Assembly: GCF_900100315.1 (NCBI RefSeq)
Contig: NZ_FNFF01000010.1
Location: 124,001-188,000, forward strand
Direction of reading: 5' to 3'
DNA: 64,000 nt
DNA from: Streptomyces indicus
GTDB lineage: Bacteria > Actinomycetota > Actinomycetes > Streptomycetales > Streptomycetaceae
Shown here: in pieces, positions 32,737-41,821 of the stretch
Layout: each line of letters starts with the position of its first letter
Numbering within the stretch: the stretch's first letter is position 1
Translations under genes and position numbers: made by a program
The notes under the pieces: model-generated
The model's input: the letters and a program-made list of their open reading frames with translations, nothing else
Told to the model about the DNA's origin: nothing
The model's database searches: none

Positions 32737-34895
32737 CCCACCGGCCTCCGCTCGCCGCTGTACGGCTGGGCGGGGATGCCGGGGGCCGAGCCCACCACGC
32801 CGGTGCGGCGCAGCTTCTGCCAGCGCAGGCGGCCGCCGGTGAGGGCGGTGATCCAGGACTGGAGCAGCACCACGTACATCAACTGCCGGTAGAGGATCTG
32901 CTGCAGGGGCAGCGAGATCAGATGGGTCATCTTCTCGCGGTCGAGCCGGAAGGCGTACGCCGCGCAGACGGCCTGGATTGCGAGGACGCCCAGCCACGCG
33001 ATGATCGTCTTCTGGGTCGGGCCGAACACCAGGCCGTACAGGAGGAAGACGTCGATCAGGGGCGCGAGCAGCGGCGCGAGCACCATGAACGCCGAGACCA
33101 GCGGCAGGCCGACCCGGCCGAAGCGGCCCGAGGGCCCGCTCTCGATGAAGGCGCGCTTGTGCTTCCAGATCGCCTGCATCGTGCCGTACGACCAGCGGTA
33201 GCGCTGGGACCAGAGCTGCTGCACGGTCTCGGGGGCCTCGGTCCACGCGCGGGCGTTCTCCGCGTAGACCACGCGCCAGCCGTCGCGGTGCAGGGCCATC
33301 GTGATGTCGGTGTCCTCGGCGAGCGTGTCGTCGCTCATCCCGCCGACCCGCTCCAGGGCGGAGCGGCGGAAGGCGCCGACCGCGCCGGGGATCGTGGGCA
33401 TGCAGCGCAGCACGTCGTACATGCGCCGGTCGAGGTTGAAGCCCATCACGTACTCGATGTGCTGCCAGGCGCCGATCAGCGAGTCCTTGTTGCCCACCTT
33501 CGCGTTGCCCGCGACGGCGCCCACGCGCGGGTCGCCGAAGGGCTGCACGAGCTCGCGGACGGTGGACGGCTCGAAGACGGTGTCGCCGTCCATCATCACG
33601 ATCAGGTCGTACCGGGCGTTGGCCACGCCGCGGTTGAGGGCGGCGGGCTTGCCCGCGTTGTGCTGGCGGATCACGCGGACGCCCGGCAGGCGCAGGCTCT
33701 CCACCAGCCGCGCGGTGCCGTCGGTGGAGCCGTCGTCGATCACGATCACTTCGATGGGGTGGTCGCTGCCGATCAGTGAACGGACCGTGTTCTCGATGCA
33801 CTTGGCCTCGTTGAACGCGGGCACGAGCACCGAGACGGGCTCGGTCACGGGCGGCCCCCAGCTGAAGCCGCTGCGGCGGGTGCGCCGCGCGTGCATCACC
33901 GAGAGCAGCAGCATCAGCCCGAAACGGCCGATGACCAGGGCGCCGATCACGGCGAGACCCACGACCAGGACGCCCGTCACGTGCTCGGAGGCCTGGACGG
34001 CGTAGACGAACGCCTTGCCCTTCCACAGGTCGAGGCCGGTCACCGGGCTGTGCGCGCTGGTCACACCGAGGGCGCCGGTCAGGTGCGTGAACTCGTAGCC
34101 CTTGTCCTGCAGTTGGGGGATGAACCGGTCGAGGGCCGCCACGGTCTGCGAGCGGTCGCCGCCGGAGTCGTGCATGAGCACGATCGCGCCCTTGCCGCCC
34201 TTGGGCGTGGCCCGCTTGATGATCGCGTCGGCGCCGGGGCGCTTCCAGTCCTCGCTGTCGGTGTTGTTGACGACGGTGATGTAGCCGCGGGAGCCGATGT
34301 ACTCGGTGACCGGCCAGTTCTTGTTGTCGAAGGCGTCGGCGAAGGAGGAGTACGGCGGCCGGAACAGCGTGGTGCGGATGCCCGCCGAGCCGGCGAGCGC
34401 CAGCTGGTTCTGCGAGAGCTCCCAGTCGATACGGCTCCTCGACTGGTACGACAGGTCGGGGTGGTTGAAGGTGTGCAGGCCCACCTCGTGGCCCTCGTCG
34501 ACCATGCGCCGCACGAGGTCGGGGTGGCGCGAGGCCATGGTGCCGGTGACGAAGAAGACGGCGTGCGCGTCATGCTCCTTCAGGACGTCGAGCACGCGGG
34601 GCGTCCACGTGGGGTCGGGTCCGTCGTCGAAGGTCAGCACCAGCTTCTTGCGCGGCACTTCGCGGGTGGATATCTGGCCGCCGCGCGCGTCGATCACGGG
34701 GCCGCCGCCGAGCACGCGGTGCGGCACCTGGTCGGTGGGCGCGGGCGGGCGCACCCGGTGGTCGGCGAGGATCTCGCTGTGCGTGTAGCCGCGCAGCATG
34801 AGCATCGCCATCAGCGCGACGAGGAAGAGCAGCGGCAGCAGGTACCGCAGGGGGACGCGGCGGCGGCGTGCCGCGCCGGTGGTACGGGGGGTCAT
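32733..34895 (-). CDS. matB: Bifunctional polysaccharide deacetylase / processive GT2 glycosyltransferase
   Basis: 720 residues. One TM helix near the start, then a NodB-type deacetylase domain (about 70-270) with LTFDDGPDPTWTP, HTFNHPDLS (metal His pair) and RPPYSS. A second TM near 295-330 precedes a processive GT2 domain (350-600): VSVLVPAFNE, DGDT, DTD and Q-x-x-R-W (SQRYRW); three to four TM follow. The combination matches poly-beta-1,6-GlcNAc synthase with its deacetylase. MatB in S. coelicolor/lividans is of this type (recalled). Its ATG and its stop codon overlap neighbours. Confidence 0.88.
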   Translation of the reverse strand: MTPRTTGAARRRRVPLRYLLPLLFLVALMAMLMLRGYTHSEILADHRVRPPAPTDQVPHRVLGGGPVIDARGGQISTREVPRKKLVLTFDDGPDPTWTPRVLDVLKEHDAHAVFFVTGTMASRHPDLVRRMVDEGHEVGLHTFNHPDLSYQSRSRIDWELSQNQLALAGSAGIRTTLFRPPYSSFADAFDNKNWPVTEYIGSRGYITVVNNTDSEDWKRPGADAIIKRATPKGGKGAIVLMHDSGGDRSQTVAALDRFIPQLQDKGYEFTHLTGALGVTSAHSPVTGLDLWKGKAFVYAVQASEHVTGVLVVGLAVIGALVIGRFGLMLLLSVMHARRTRRSGFSWGPPVTEPVSVLVPAFNEAKCIENTVRSLIGSDHPIEVIVIDDGSTDGTARLVESLRLPGVRVIRQHNAGKPAALNRGVANARYDLIVMMDGDTVFEPSTVRELVQPFGDPRVGAVAGNAKVGNKDSLIGAWQHIEYVMGFNLDRRMYDVLRCMPTIPGAVGAFRRSALERVGGMSDDTLAEDTDITMALHRDGWRVVYAENARAWTEAPETVQQLWSQRYRWSYGTMQAIWKHKRAFIESGPSGRFGRVGLPLVSAFMVLAPLLAPLIDVFLLYGLVFGPTQKTIIAWLGVLAIQAVCAAYAFRLDREKMTHLISLPLQQILYRQLMYVVLLQSWITALTGGRLRWQKLRRTGVVGSAPGIPAQPYSGERRPVG

Positions 34896-35659
34896 AGTGC
34901 GGCGCCTGCCAGGAGGAGGTGGCTCTCGGCCGGCTCTGCGGGGCCGGATTCGAGGGGTGCGGTGTCGGTTCCGGTGCGGCCCTGGTCCGTGTCGGAGGAG
35001 ACGGGCTGCTGCTGTCCGCCGCCGACGCCGCCGACCACGTTCCCCTCCGTGGGGTCGACGGGGCCGGTCGGTTCGGGGTCCACCGGGTCGGTCGGCTCGG
35101 GGTCCGGGTCGGGGTTCTGCGTGCTCGGGTCCGGGTCCGGGTTCTGCGTGCTCGGATCCGGGTCCGGGTCCGGGTTCTTGGTGGGCTTGCCGGAGGGCTT
35201 GCCCGAGGTGGAGGGCTCGGTGGCCGGGTCGCTCGTGGAGGTGCCGGGCAGCAGCGGGTCCTGCGAGCCGACGATGCTCTCGCCGGGGCCGGGGGTCTTC
35301 TCCGCCTCGGCGGGGGCGCTGGAGTCGGCGGGGCTGGGCGAGGGCTTCACCTTGGTGGACGAGTTGCTGTCCTTGCCGAGGCCGGGCATCCAGGGTGCTT
35401 CGGAGTTGCCGGAGGCGAGGGTGCCGATGAGCACGACGGCGTACACCGCGCATACGGCGCCGAGTATCCAGCCGATCTTGCGCAGCTTTCGCCCGCGACT
35501 GCCCGATTCGTCCACGAACACCGGCCGGTCCGCGGCATCGCGGCTCTCCGCGACCGGCAGCTCGCTACCCGACAGACGGCCCAGGCCGTCGATCTGGATG
35601 GTGACCTCGTTCGGGTCATGCGTGTGCCCGGACAGGGCGTCTTCCCGCCAATTCTCCAC
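34892..35659 (-). CDS. Single-TM protein with long Pro/Asp-rich extracellular tail
   Basis: 255 residues, GTG start at 35659. Cytosolic N-terminus (1-65), one TM helix (KIGWILGAVCAVYAVVLIGTLAS) near 62-84, then an extracytoplasmic, Ser/Pro/Asp-rich tail with NPDPDPDPSTQ repeats at about 165-210. No enzyme domain is seen. It is the first gene of the mat operon; each junction is an ATGA overlap. It may anchor or bring together the surface polysaccharide machinery. Function unknown. Confidence 0.75.
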   Translation of the reverse strand: MENWREDALSGHTHDPNEVTIQIDGLGRLSGSELPVAESRDAADRPVFVDESGSRGRKLRKIGWILGAVCAVYAVVLIGTLASGNSEAPWMPGLGKDSNSSTKVKPSPSPADSSAPAEAEKTPGPGESIVGSQDPLLPGTSTSDPATEPSTSGKPSGKPTKNPDPDPDPSTQNPDPDPSTQNPDPDPEPTDPVDPEPTGPVDPTEGNVVGGVGGGQQQPVSSDTDQGRTGTDTAPLESGPAEPAESHLLLAGAAL

Positions 35660-35886
35660 TGCTGTACGCCTATTCCCCCAAGGAACCGGTGGACGCACGC
35701 GAGACCGGGCACTCGCCGCCGGACCGGACCCCACCCGGTCCGAGCGCCCCCCTCTTCACTCTGCGCCCGTATGACGAATGTAGCGCAGAAGAGTGACACC
35801 CGTCGGTTCAGGTCAGTTCTGCATCAGCGCTGGGGACACGGCGCGCCGCCCAAGTGGTTCCCATTTGGGGTAAAGCTTTGCCCATA

Positions 35887-35922
35887 CGGGCCGGAGCGGC
35901 GCCCCGCACCGACTCCGGCCCG
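35887..35922 (-). terminator. Terminator after dacB
   Basis: CGGGCCGGAG and CTCCGGCCCG form a perfect 10-bp stem, 13 bases after the dacB stop. Confidence 0.75.
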
Positions 35923-35935
35923 CACCTCACTGACC

Positions 35936-37528
35936 TCAGCAGCCCCTCGACTTGCTCCAGGAACACTCGATGTCGGTACGGCCCTCGGCCGCACGCCGGT
36001 TGGCCGGCCGCACGGCCTCGGCGCCGTCGGCGTCCGAGGCCGCGAGTGTGACCACGATCGCATCCTCGATGCTCTTCACGGACGAGGCGAGGTAGTTGTT
36101 GAGCACGATCGAGTAGACGAGTTCACGCCCGTCCTTGTCCTTGACATACCCGGACAGACCAGACGCACCGGTCAAAGACCCGGTCTTGGCGCGGGCGTTG
36201 AGGGCGGCGGGCGTCCCGCACATCCGGGACCTGAGCGTGCCGCCCACGAACCGGTCGGGGTCGCAGGCCACCGGCAGGGACCGCGCCCAGTCCGCGTACC
36301 AGGGTTCCGCGCGCACGGCGAGCAGCAGCTCGACGAGTTGCTCCGCGGGGAAGTTGTTCATCCGCGACAGCCCCGAACCGTCCACCTGCCGCAGCTGCGC
36401 GCTGTCCACACCGGCCCGCTTCAGGTACGCGTCGACGGCGGCGAGTCCGGCCTGCCAGGTCCCCTCGCCGGAGGCCTCGTATCCGATCGCCTTGATCAGC
36501 GCCTCAGCGTGCATGTTGTTGGAGAGCTTCATGAACGGGACGAGCAGTTCCTTCAGCGGCATCGACCGGTGCACGCCCAACTCCCGTGCCCCGTCCGGGG
36601 TCCGCACACCGAGCCGGGTCCCGCCGACGACCCGGACGCCCTCCTGCGCCAGCGCGCGCCGGAAGACGTCGGCCGCGTAGCCGGTGGGCTCCCAGACGGT
36701 CACCCACTCCTTGGCGGCGTCCTCGCCGGCCGCGATGCCGCCGCTCACGACGATCTCGTTGGTCCCGTGCCGCCGCTCGACGGTGAGGTCGCCGTCCTGG
36801 CCGGCCGGCAGGGTCTCGGCCCGGTTGACGATCTCCACGTACCCGGTGCGCGGCGTCACGGCGACGCGCGGCCGGTCCCCCGCGCCGGCGCCCGGGAACA
36901 CCTCGACGACCACGGTCCCCGCGTCGTAGTCCGTGTCGGGGGCGACGGTCAGGGCTGAGATCTGCGCCGAGTAGTACGAGGACTCGTCGTCCGCGGCCCA
37001 GCTGCGCCCGAGCCGCTGCGCGTCGAACCGGGTGTCGTCGGCGACGAGCCGCCCGGTCACCGTCCGGATACCGCGCTTCGCCACCTCGGCGGCGAGCTTG
37101 CGGTAGTCCTCCGCGAGGGCGGTGGGGTCGCCGCTCCCCCGCAGATACAGGTCGCCGCGCAGCACGGAGCCCTGCTGCGCTCCCGCGGTGAGCGCCTCGG
37201 TGGTGAACCGGTGGTCGGTGCCGAGCAGTTCGGCCGCCGCCGCGGAGGTGACGAGCTTGGTGTTGGAGGCGGGCATCAGACGGTCCCCCGCCTCGTGCCG
37301 GTACAGCACCTCGCCGCTGTCCGCCTCGGCGACGAGGACACTGGCCGCGCCGCCGTCCATCCGCGGATCGGCGAGGATCGTCTCGATGGCCTCGGCGAGG
37401 CCGGGCCGGGCGGCCGCGTCCGGGTCCGCACCGGCCGGCGCGCTCCAGGTGAGCACGGTGGCGGCGAGACCGACGACGAGGGGCAGGGCGAGAGCTCGCG
37501 TACGCATACGTCCCAGAGGTCTGCTCAT
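35936..37528 (-). CDS. dacB: D-Ala-D-Ala carboxypeptidase/endopeptidase, PBP4 type
   Basis: 530 residues from ATG 37528. A signal sequence (LALPLVVGLAATVLTWSAPAGADP) places it outside the membrane. Serine-peptidase S13 motifs: SxxK as SNTK (PASNTKLV, near residue 87), SxN as SNN (LSNNMHAE) and KTG (RAKTGSLTG). It trims the terminal D-Ala or cross-links of peptidoglycan, and would bind beta-lactams. The C-terminal end is Cys (SRGC). Confidence 0.93.
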   Translation of the reverse strand: MSRPLGRMRTRALALPLVVGLAATVLTWSAPAGADPDAAARPGLAEAIETILADPRMDGGAASVLVAEADSGEVLYRHEAGDRLMPASNTKLVTSAAAAELLGTDHRFTTEALTAGAQQGSVLRGDLYLRGSGDPTALAEDYRKLAAEVAKRGIRTVTGRLVADDTRFDAQRLGRSWAADDESSYYSAQISALTVAPDTDYDAGTVVVEVFPGAGAGDRPRVAVTPRTGYVEIVNRAETLPAGQDGDLTVERRHGTNEIVVSGGIAAGEDAAKEWVTVWEPTGYAADVFRRALAQEGVRVVGGTRLGVRTPDGARELGVHRSMPLKELLVPFMKLSNNMHAEALIKAIGYEASGEGTWQAGLAAVDAYLKRAGVDSAQLRQVDGSGLSRMNNFPAEQLVELLLAVRAEPWYADWARSLPVACDPDRFVGGTLRSRMCGTPAALNARAKTGSLTGASGLSGYVKDKDGRELVYSIVLNNYLASSVKSIEDAIVVTLAASDADGAEAVRPANRRAAEGRTDIECSWSKSRGC

Positions 37529-37781
37529 GCCACCGCAGCATCCCGGATCCGCCGCGCGGGCAACAGAAGGCGTGCGGGTCCTCCCGTCGGCAGCCCACCC
37601 GCAGCCGGACCGCCGCCCCACCGCGCGCCATCCGTTACAAACCGTCCCTATTGCCGCAACAGCCCCTTCCTACGCTGGAAGCACGTCACCGACGGCGCCC
37701 CGGCCACCCGGCCCCCGGATATCCGGCCCCCGGACACTCCCGCGCCCCGGCCACCGAAGGACAGCACTACGGAGCACGCCC

Positions 37782-38210
37782 ATGACTACTCACCCCGCCT
37801 CCCTGCCCAGGCCCTCCGCACCCGCGATGCCGGACACCTCCGGGGCCCTGTTCAGCCACGCCGCCCACGTGCTGTGCCTGCTGACGGGCTTCCCGTACCT
37901 GGCCTGGATCCCGGCCCTGTGCCTGAAGGCCACGGCGAGGGACGCCCACAACCGCGCCCACGCCACGACGGCCCTGAACTTCGCGCTCACGCAGCTGATC
38001 GTCTGGAGCGTGTGGGCGGTGTGCCTGGTGGGGGCCCTGGTGACCTCGACGGCCTCGCCGATCGCCATGACGGCGCTGATCGCCCTGGCCGCGGGCGGCC
38101 TGCTCTATTTCGCCCTCGGCGCCCGGGCGACTTTCCACGCCCTGTTCCACGCCTATCGCGTCGAGCCGTACACCTATCCCGTATACGTGGCGTTCCGCAT
38201 GGTGCACTGA
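37782..38210 (+). CDS. DUF4870 small membrane protein
   Basis: 142 residues with three TM helices (HAAHVLCLLTGFPYLAWIPAL; LTQLIVWSVWAVCLVGALV; PIAMTALIALAAGGLLYFALG) and the NRAHATTALNFALTQ motif of the DUF4870 family. GGAG lies 8 bases before ATG 37782. Function unknown. Confidence 0.85.
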   Translation: MTTHPASLPRPSAPAMPDTSGALFSHAAHVLCLLTGFPYLAWIPALCLKATARDAHNRAHATTALNFALTQLIVWSVWAVCLVGALVTSTASPIAMTALIALAAGGLLYFALGARATFHALFHAYRVEPYTYPVYVAFRMVH

Positions 38211-38303
38211 AGGCAACCACGGAAAGCGACCACTGAAAGAAACCGCAATGCGGCGTCCGAATTCCGCCAGCACCGATTGCGCCCCGCACGGATGCTGACA
38301 TCC

Positions 38304-38813
38304 ATGACGACGACGCAGACAGTCGAGATCAGGGCGATCGACGCGACCGTGCTCAAGGAACTCCGCACCCGCGACGACGCCGGGCAGCTCCGCGAGCCGG
38401 TCACCGACACCGAAGGCGGCGCACCCCTGCGCTGCTGCCTGCGCCGCAGCACGCCCGGCGAGCGCATCACGCTCGTCTCGTACGCGCCGCTGCGCCGCTG
38501 GGCCCGCGAGACCGGCGCCGAGCCCGGGCCCTACGACGAGTGCGGCCCGGTCTTCATCCACGCCGACGACTGCCCCGGCCCGCCGCCCGGCCACAGCTAC
38601 CCGGCCGCCCTGCACGGCCCGCGCCGCGTCCTGCGCTCCTACGACGCCGACGGCCGCATCCTCGGCGGCCGCCTGATCGAGATCCCGCGCGAGCAGGCCA
38701 CCGACATGGAACAGGCCCTCACCGAGGCCCTCACGGACCCCGCGGTGGCGGTCGTGCACGTCAGGGCGGTGGAGTTCGGCTGCTTCTTCATGGAGGTGCG
38801 GCGTCGCGCGTAG
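38304..38813 (+). CDS. DUF1203 domain protein
   Basis: 169 residues: IRAIDATVLKELR, LRCCLRRSTPGERITLVSYAPLRRW, GPVFIHADDCPGP and VEFGCFFMEV. This is the DUF1203 fold, unknown function, with two conserved Cys in CC. Start ATG 38304; ATGs at 38277 and 38292 are possible. Confidence 0.85.
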   Translation: MTTTQTVEIRAIDATVLKELRTRDDAGQLREPVTDTEGGAPLRCCLRRSTPGERITLVSYAPLRRWARETGAEPGPYDECGPVFIHADDCPGPPPGHSYPAALHGPRRVLRSYDADGRILGGRLIEIPREQATDMEQALTEALTDPAVAVVHVRAVEFGCFFMEVRRRA

Positions 38814-39001
38814 CCACGGTCCTGCGCGGACAGCGCCCGGGAAAATCGAGACAGGCCGACTCCGGGGTTCGGCGCGCATTTGCATCCCGTAGACCGAAGC
38901 CGAACCTTCCGGGTGGCCGCCTGTCCGCTGAACCGGTGGCTTTCGCCGGAGGCACGATGGACAGCGGAGGCTACGCGCACGGGTCCTGACAACGTGATCG
39001 A

Positions 39002-40687
39002 ATGGTCGATCACCTGGCTTTCGGCACCAGCAGGCCGCGGATCCGGGCGGTGCACTCGCGGACGGTGCGCGGAGCCGTCGCCGTCGCCTGCGCGCTCCTG
39101 CTCTCCGCCCCCGCCGTGGCAGACGAAGACCCCGAAATCCGGCGGAGCCCTGTTGTTTCCCTGGCCCCCGGGGAGAGCGACCGGGTACGTGAGGGCAAGG
39201 CGGCCCGTGTGGTGCCGAGCGCTACGCAACTGATGTGGCAGCGCCAACAGTTGACAGCATTCGTGCACTTCACGACCCGCACGTTCGTTGACAAGCCTCA
39301 GCCCGACGGGCGCCTGTCCCCCACCGTCTTCAATCCGTCGGACCTGGACACGGACCAGTGGGCCCGCGTGCTCCGGGCCGGCGGGTACCGGCACGTGGTC
39401 CTCACCGTCAAACACGGGGACGGCTTCCTCCTGTACCCGAGCGCATACAGCACCTACTCGGTCGCGCGCAGCCCGTACCGCAATGGCAAGGGCGACGTAC
39501 TGCGCGAGTTCACCGACTCCATGCGCCGCGCCGGCCTCTCGGTCGGCTTCTACTTCTCGCCTCCCAACCGCCATGAACTCAACGTCGAACGAAGCCGCTG
39601 GAAGAAGGGATATCCCCGCTACGGCTACAGCGAGGTCAAGGGCAACCGCGCCTGCCCTGTACCTGAGCGACGGGCCCCGGGGCGGCCCTCCTTCACCTTC
39701 CGTACCGACGAGTACAACTGCCTTTTTCTGCGCCAGCTGTACGAGATCTTCACCCAGTACGGGCCGGTTAGCGAGTGGTGGCTCGACGAGTACGTCACCT
39801 CGCACACCCCCCGGAACGATTCACGGGACGCATTCGTCCCGCCCCCGGGCGTGACCGGCGACCCGACCCAGCGATTCGACACCACAGCTTGGTGGTCCTT
39901 GGCAGAGGCACTCCAGCCCGGCATCCCGGTGTTCAACGGATGGGGCCTCCGGTGGGTCGGCAACGAACAAGGCTTCGCGCGAGTCGGCGGCGAGTGGTCC
40001 ACCATCGCGGTCCGCAACCAGCCCGGCACCGGAGTTCCTCAGTTCACCGCGGGAGCACCGGGTGACCGCGAGACCTGGGACGGCGCGACCCATCTGGTCT
40101 GGATGCCGACCGAGGTGGACGTGCCGATGTCCGCGGGCGGCAACTGGTCCTGGAATCCAGGAGAGCAACAGAAGTCACCGGAACAGCTCTGGCACATCTA
40201 CGTCGCGTCGGTGGGCCGCAATGCGAACCTGCTCCTGAACTTCGGGCCTGACCGTTCCGGGCGCATCCCCGAGGACCAGGAGGAACGGGCCCTTGGGCTG
40301 AGGCAGCGAATCTCCCGGGTCTTCGGGAATGACGTGGCGGGCACCGCCCGCACCTCGGTCTCCGCGGACGGCAGGATCATCGAACGCCGGCTGGCCCGCC
40401 CCACCACCTTCAACTGGATCGGTCTGCGTGAGGACGTCGCCCGTCACGGGCAGCGCGTGGAGTCGTACAGGATCGAGGCCTGGGACAGCCGTCAGGGCAG
40501 CTGGCGTCGGCTCACCACCACCACATGGAACGAGAAAGGAAGGGTGATCCCTGACATCGACGCCCGGATCGGATTCCAGCGCTACCAGCACCTGGAAGAG
40601 CCCACGACGACCCGACGGGTACGTGTCGTGGTCACAGAGTCAAGGAGAGAACCGCATGTCAGCGCACTGACGCTGCACCGGGACTGA
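39002..40687 (+). CDS. Secreted alpha-L-fucosidase, GH29
   Basis: 561 residues with a long n-region and h-region AVAVACALLLSAP, cleavage likely after AVA. GH29 core (about 75-440): HVVLTVKHGDGFLLYPS, SVGFYFSPPNRHE and SEWWLDEY, where the Asp would be the nucleophile. C-terminal 115 residues form a discoidin-like beta domain (RPTTFNWIGLRED). Removes alpha-linked fucose from glycans in the medium. GC content is visibly lower than its neighbours and it abuts the tmRNA 3' end, suggesting transfer. The exact start is uncertain; GTGs at 39050 and 39065 also fit. Confidence 0.85.
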   Translation: MVDHLAFGTSRPRIRAVHSRTVRGAVAVACALLLSAPAVADEDPEIRRSPVVSLAPGESDRVREGKAARVVPSATQLMWQRQQLTAFVHFTTRTFVDKPQPDGRLSPTVFNPSDLDTDQWARVLRAGGYRHVVLTVKHGDGFLLYPSAYSTYSVARSPYRNGKGDVLREFTDSMRRAGLSVGFYFSPPNRHELNVERSRWKKGYPRYGYSEVKGNRACPVPERRAPGRPSFTFRTDEYNCLFLRQLYEIFTQYGPVSEWWLDEYVTSHTPRNDSRDAFVPPPGVTGDPTQRFDTTAWWSLAEALQPGIPVFNGWGLRWVGNEQGFARVGGEWSTIAVRNQPGTGVPQFTAGAPGDRETWDGATHLVWMPTEVDVPMSAGGNWSWNPGEQQKSPEQLWHIYVASVGRNANLLLNFGPDRSGRIPEDQEERALGLRQRISRVFGNDVAGTARTSVSADGRIIERRLARPTTFNWIGLREDVARHGQRVESYRIEAWDSRQGSWRRLTTTTWNEKGRVIPDIDARIGFQRYQHLEEPTTTRRVRVVVTESRREPHVSALTLHRD

Positions 40688-40725
40688 AGCTTGGATACGC
40701 CCTCGCCCTCGCACCCAAGACACGC

Positions 40726-40766
40726 AAAAAGCCCCTGACCTATCGACAAAGTCGGAGGTCAGGGGC
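40726..40766 (-). terminator. tmRNA terminator
   Basis: GCCCCTGACCT and AGGTCAGGGGC form a perfect 11-bp stem, followed leftward by TTTTT. Located 10 bases beyond the tmRNA 3' CCA. Confidence 0.9.
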
Positions 40767-40775
40767 CACATGGGG

Positions 40776-41163
40776 TGGTGGAGATGGCGGGAATCGAACC
40801 CGCGTCCAACGGTGCAGAATCAGGGCTTCTCCGTGTGCAGTTCGCTGTGATTTTCTCGGCCCCGGCGATCACGCGAACAAGTCGCCGACGGGCCCAGTCA
40901 CTGTTTGATTTCCCATTTCTCCCCGTGACCGGGAGAAATGGTTTAGTTCCCTAGATTATGCCAGGATCCGGGTCGGGAACATCCCCGGGCTGACACCCAT
41001 TTAGGGTCCTTCAGTCGCTGTTATCAGGCAGCGAGGGCGAAGGACTGGGAATCGCGCTTGGTGTTGGCGATTATTGGTTGCGACATATGGTTAACGAGAT
41101 CATTGCCGCTTCCTCGACACGCTTCCCCTGCTTCGACATCCGCTGTCGAAACCGATCATCCCC
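40776..41163 (-). ncRNA. ssrA: tmRNA (SsrA)
   Basis: 388 nt. The ends pair as tRNA-like acceptor (5' GGGGATG with 3' CATCTCC-A-CCA), with TTCGA T-loop bases near the 3' end. The tag reads A-N-T-K-R-D-S-Q-S-F-A-L-A-A then TGA (41068 down to 41024). It rescues stalled ribosomes with SmpB and tags the nascent peptide for proteolysis. It is followed by a U-tract terminator and lies on the same strand as smpB. The tag differs by one residue (S for Q) from the S. coelicolor tag as I recall it. Confidence 0.96.
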
Positions 41164-41221
41164 ATGTTGATTTTTCAAGGTGGATCCGGAGATCCGCGCA
41201 CCCGCTGTGGGGTGCAGACCC

Positions 41222-41252
41222 ATCGTACGTGACCAACGTCGGCCGAGGCCAA
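41222..41252 (-). promoter_or_regulatory. Putative ssrA promoter
   Basis: Reading leftward: TTGGCC (41247-41252), 19-base spacer, TACGAT (41222-41227), which fits the TASVDT -10 pattern. It would make a precursor with a leader of about 50 bases, removed by RNase P. Confidence 0.4.
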
Positions 41253-41286
41253 CTTATTTCCGCGCCCGACGAGCGGTCCCCGGGAG

Positions 41287-41814
41287 CTACTCCCGCTCCC
41301 TGCGCTTCGCCGCCGACATCGCGCGGTCCGCCTCGCGCCGGTCCTGCTTCTCGCGGAGCGTCTGGCGCTTGTCGTACTCCTTCTTGCCCTTGGCGAGCGC
41401 GATCTCGATCTTGGCGCGGCCGCCCTTGAAGTACAGGACGAGCGGCACGATCGTGTGCCCCGTCTCCTGCAGCTTGGACGCGAGCTTGTCGATCTCGGCG
41501 CGGTGCAGGAGCAGCTTGCGCTTGCGGCGCGCGGCGTGGTTGGTCCAGGTGCCCTGGGCGTACTCGGGGACGTGCACGTTGTGCAGCCAGGCCTCGTGGT
41601 CGTCGATCTGCACGAAGCCGTCCACGAGCGAGGCGCGCCCCTGGCGCAGCGACTTCACCTCGGTCCCGGTGAGCACGAGGCCGCACTCGTAGGTGTCGAG
41701 GATGTGGTAGTCGTGCCGCGCCTTCTTGTTCTGCGCGACGAGCTTGCGCTCGGGTCCCTTGTCCTTCGCCTCGGACTTCCGGGTCTGCTTCATCTTGGCC
41801 ATAGTGCTGGCCAT
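41287..41814 (-). CDS. smpB: SsrA-binding protein SmpB
   Basis: 175 residues at most: LVAQNKKARHDYHILDTYECGLVLTGTEVKSLRQG, NVHVPEYAQGTW, RRKRKLLLHRAEI and the basic C-terminal tail KKEYDKRQTLREKQDRREADRAM. It binds tmRNA and mimics the tRNA anticodon region in stalled ribosomes. Candidate starts are ATG 41814, 41802 and 41793. The S41 stop is 8 bases upstream, so coupling is likely. The 3' neighbour is ssrA. Confidence 0.96.
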   Translation of the reverse strand: MASTMAKMKQTRKSEAKDKGPERKLVAQNKKARHDYHILDTYECGLVLTGTEVKSLRQGRASLVDGFVQIDDHEAWLHNVHVPEYAQGTWTNHAARRKRKLLLHRAEIDKLASKLQETGHTIVPLVLYFKGGRAKIEIALAKGKKEYDKRQTLREKQDRREADRAMSAAKRRERE

Positions 41815-41821
41815 TTTCGCA

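Noticed and set aside
40776..41163. Plus-strand gene in the ssrA interval
   Set aside because: The structure, tag and terminator show that it is tmRNA on the minus strand.
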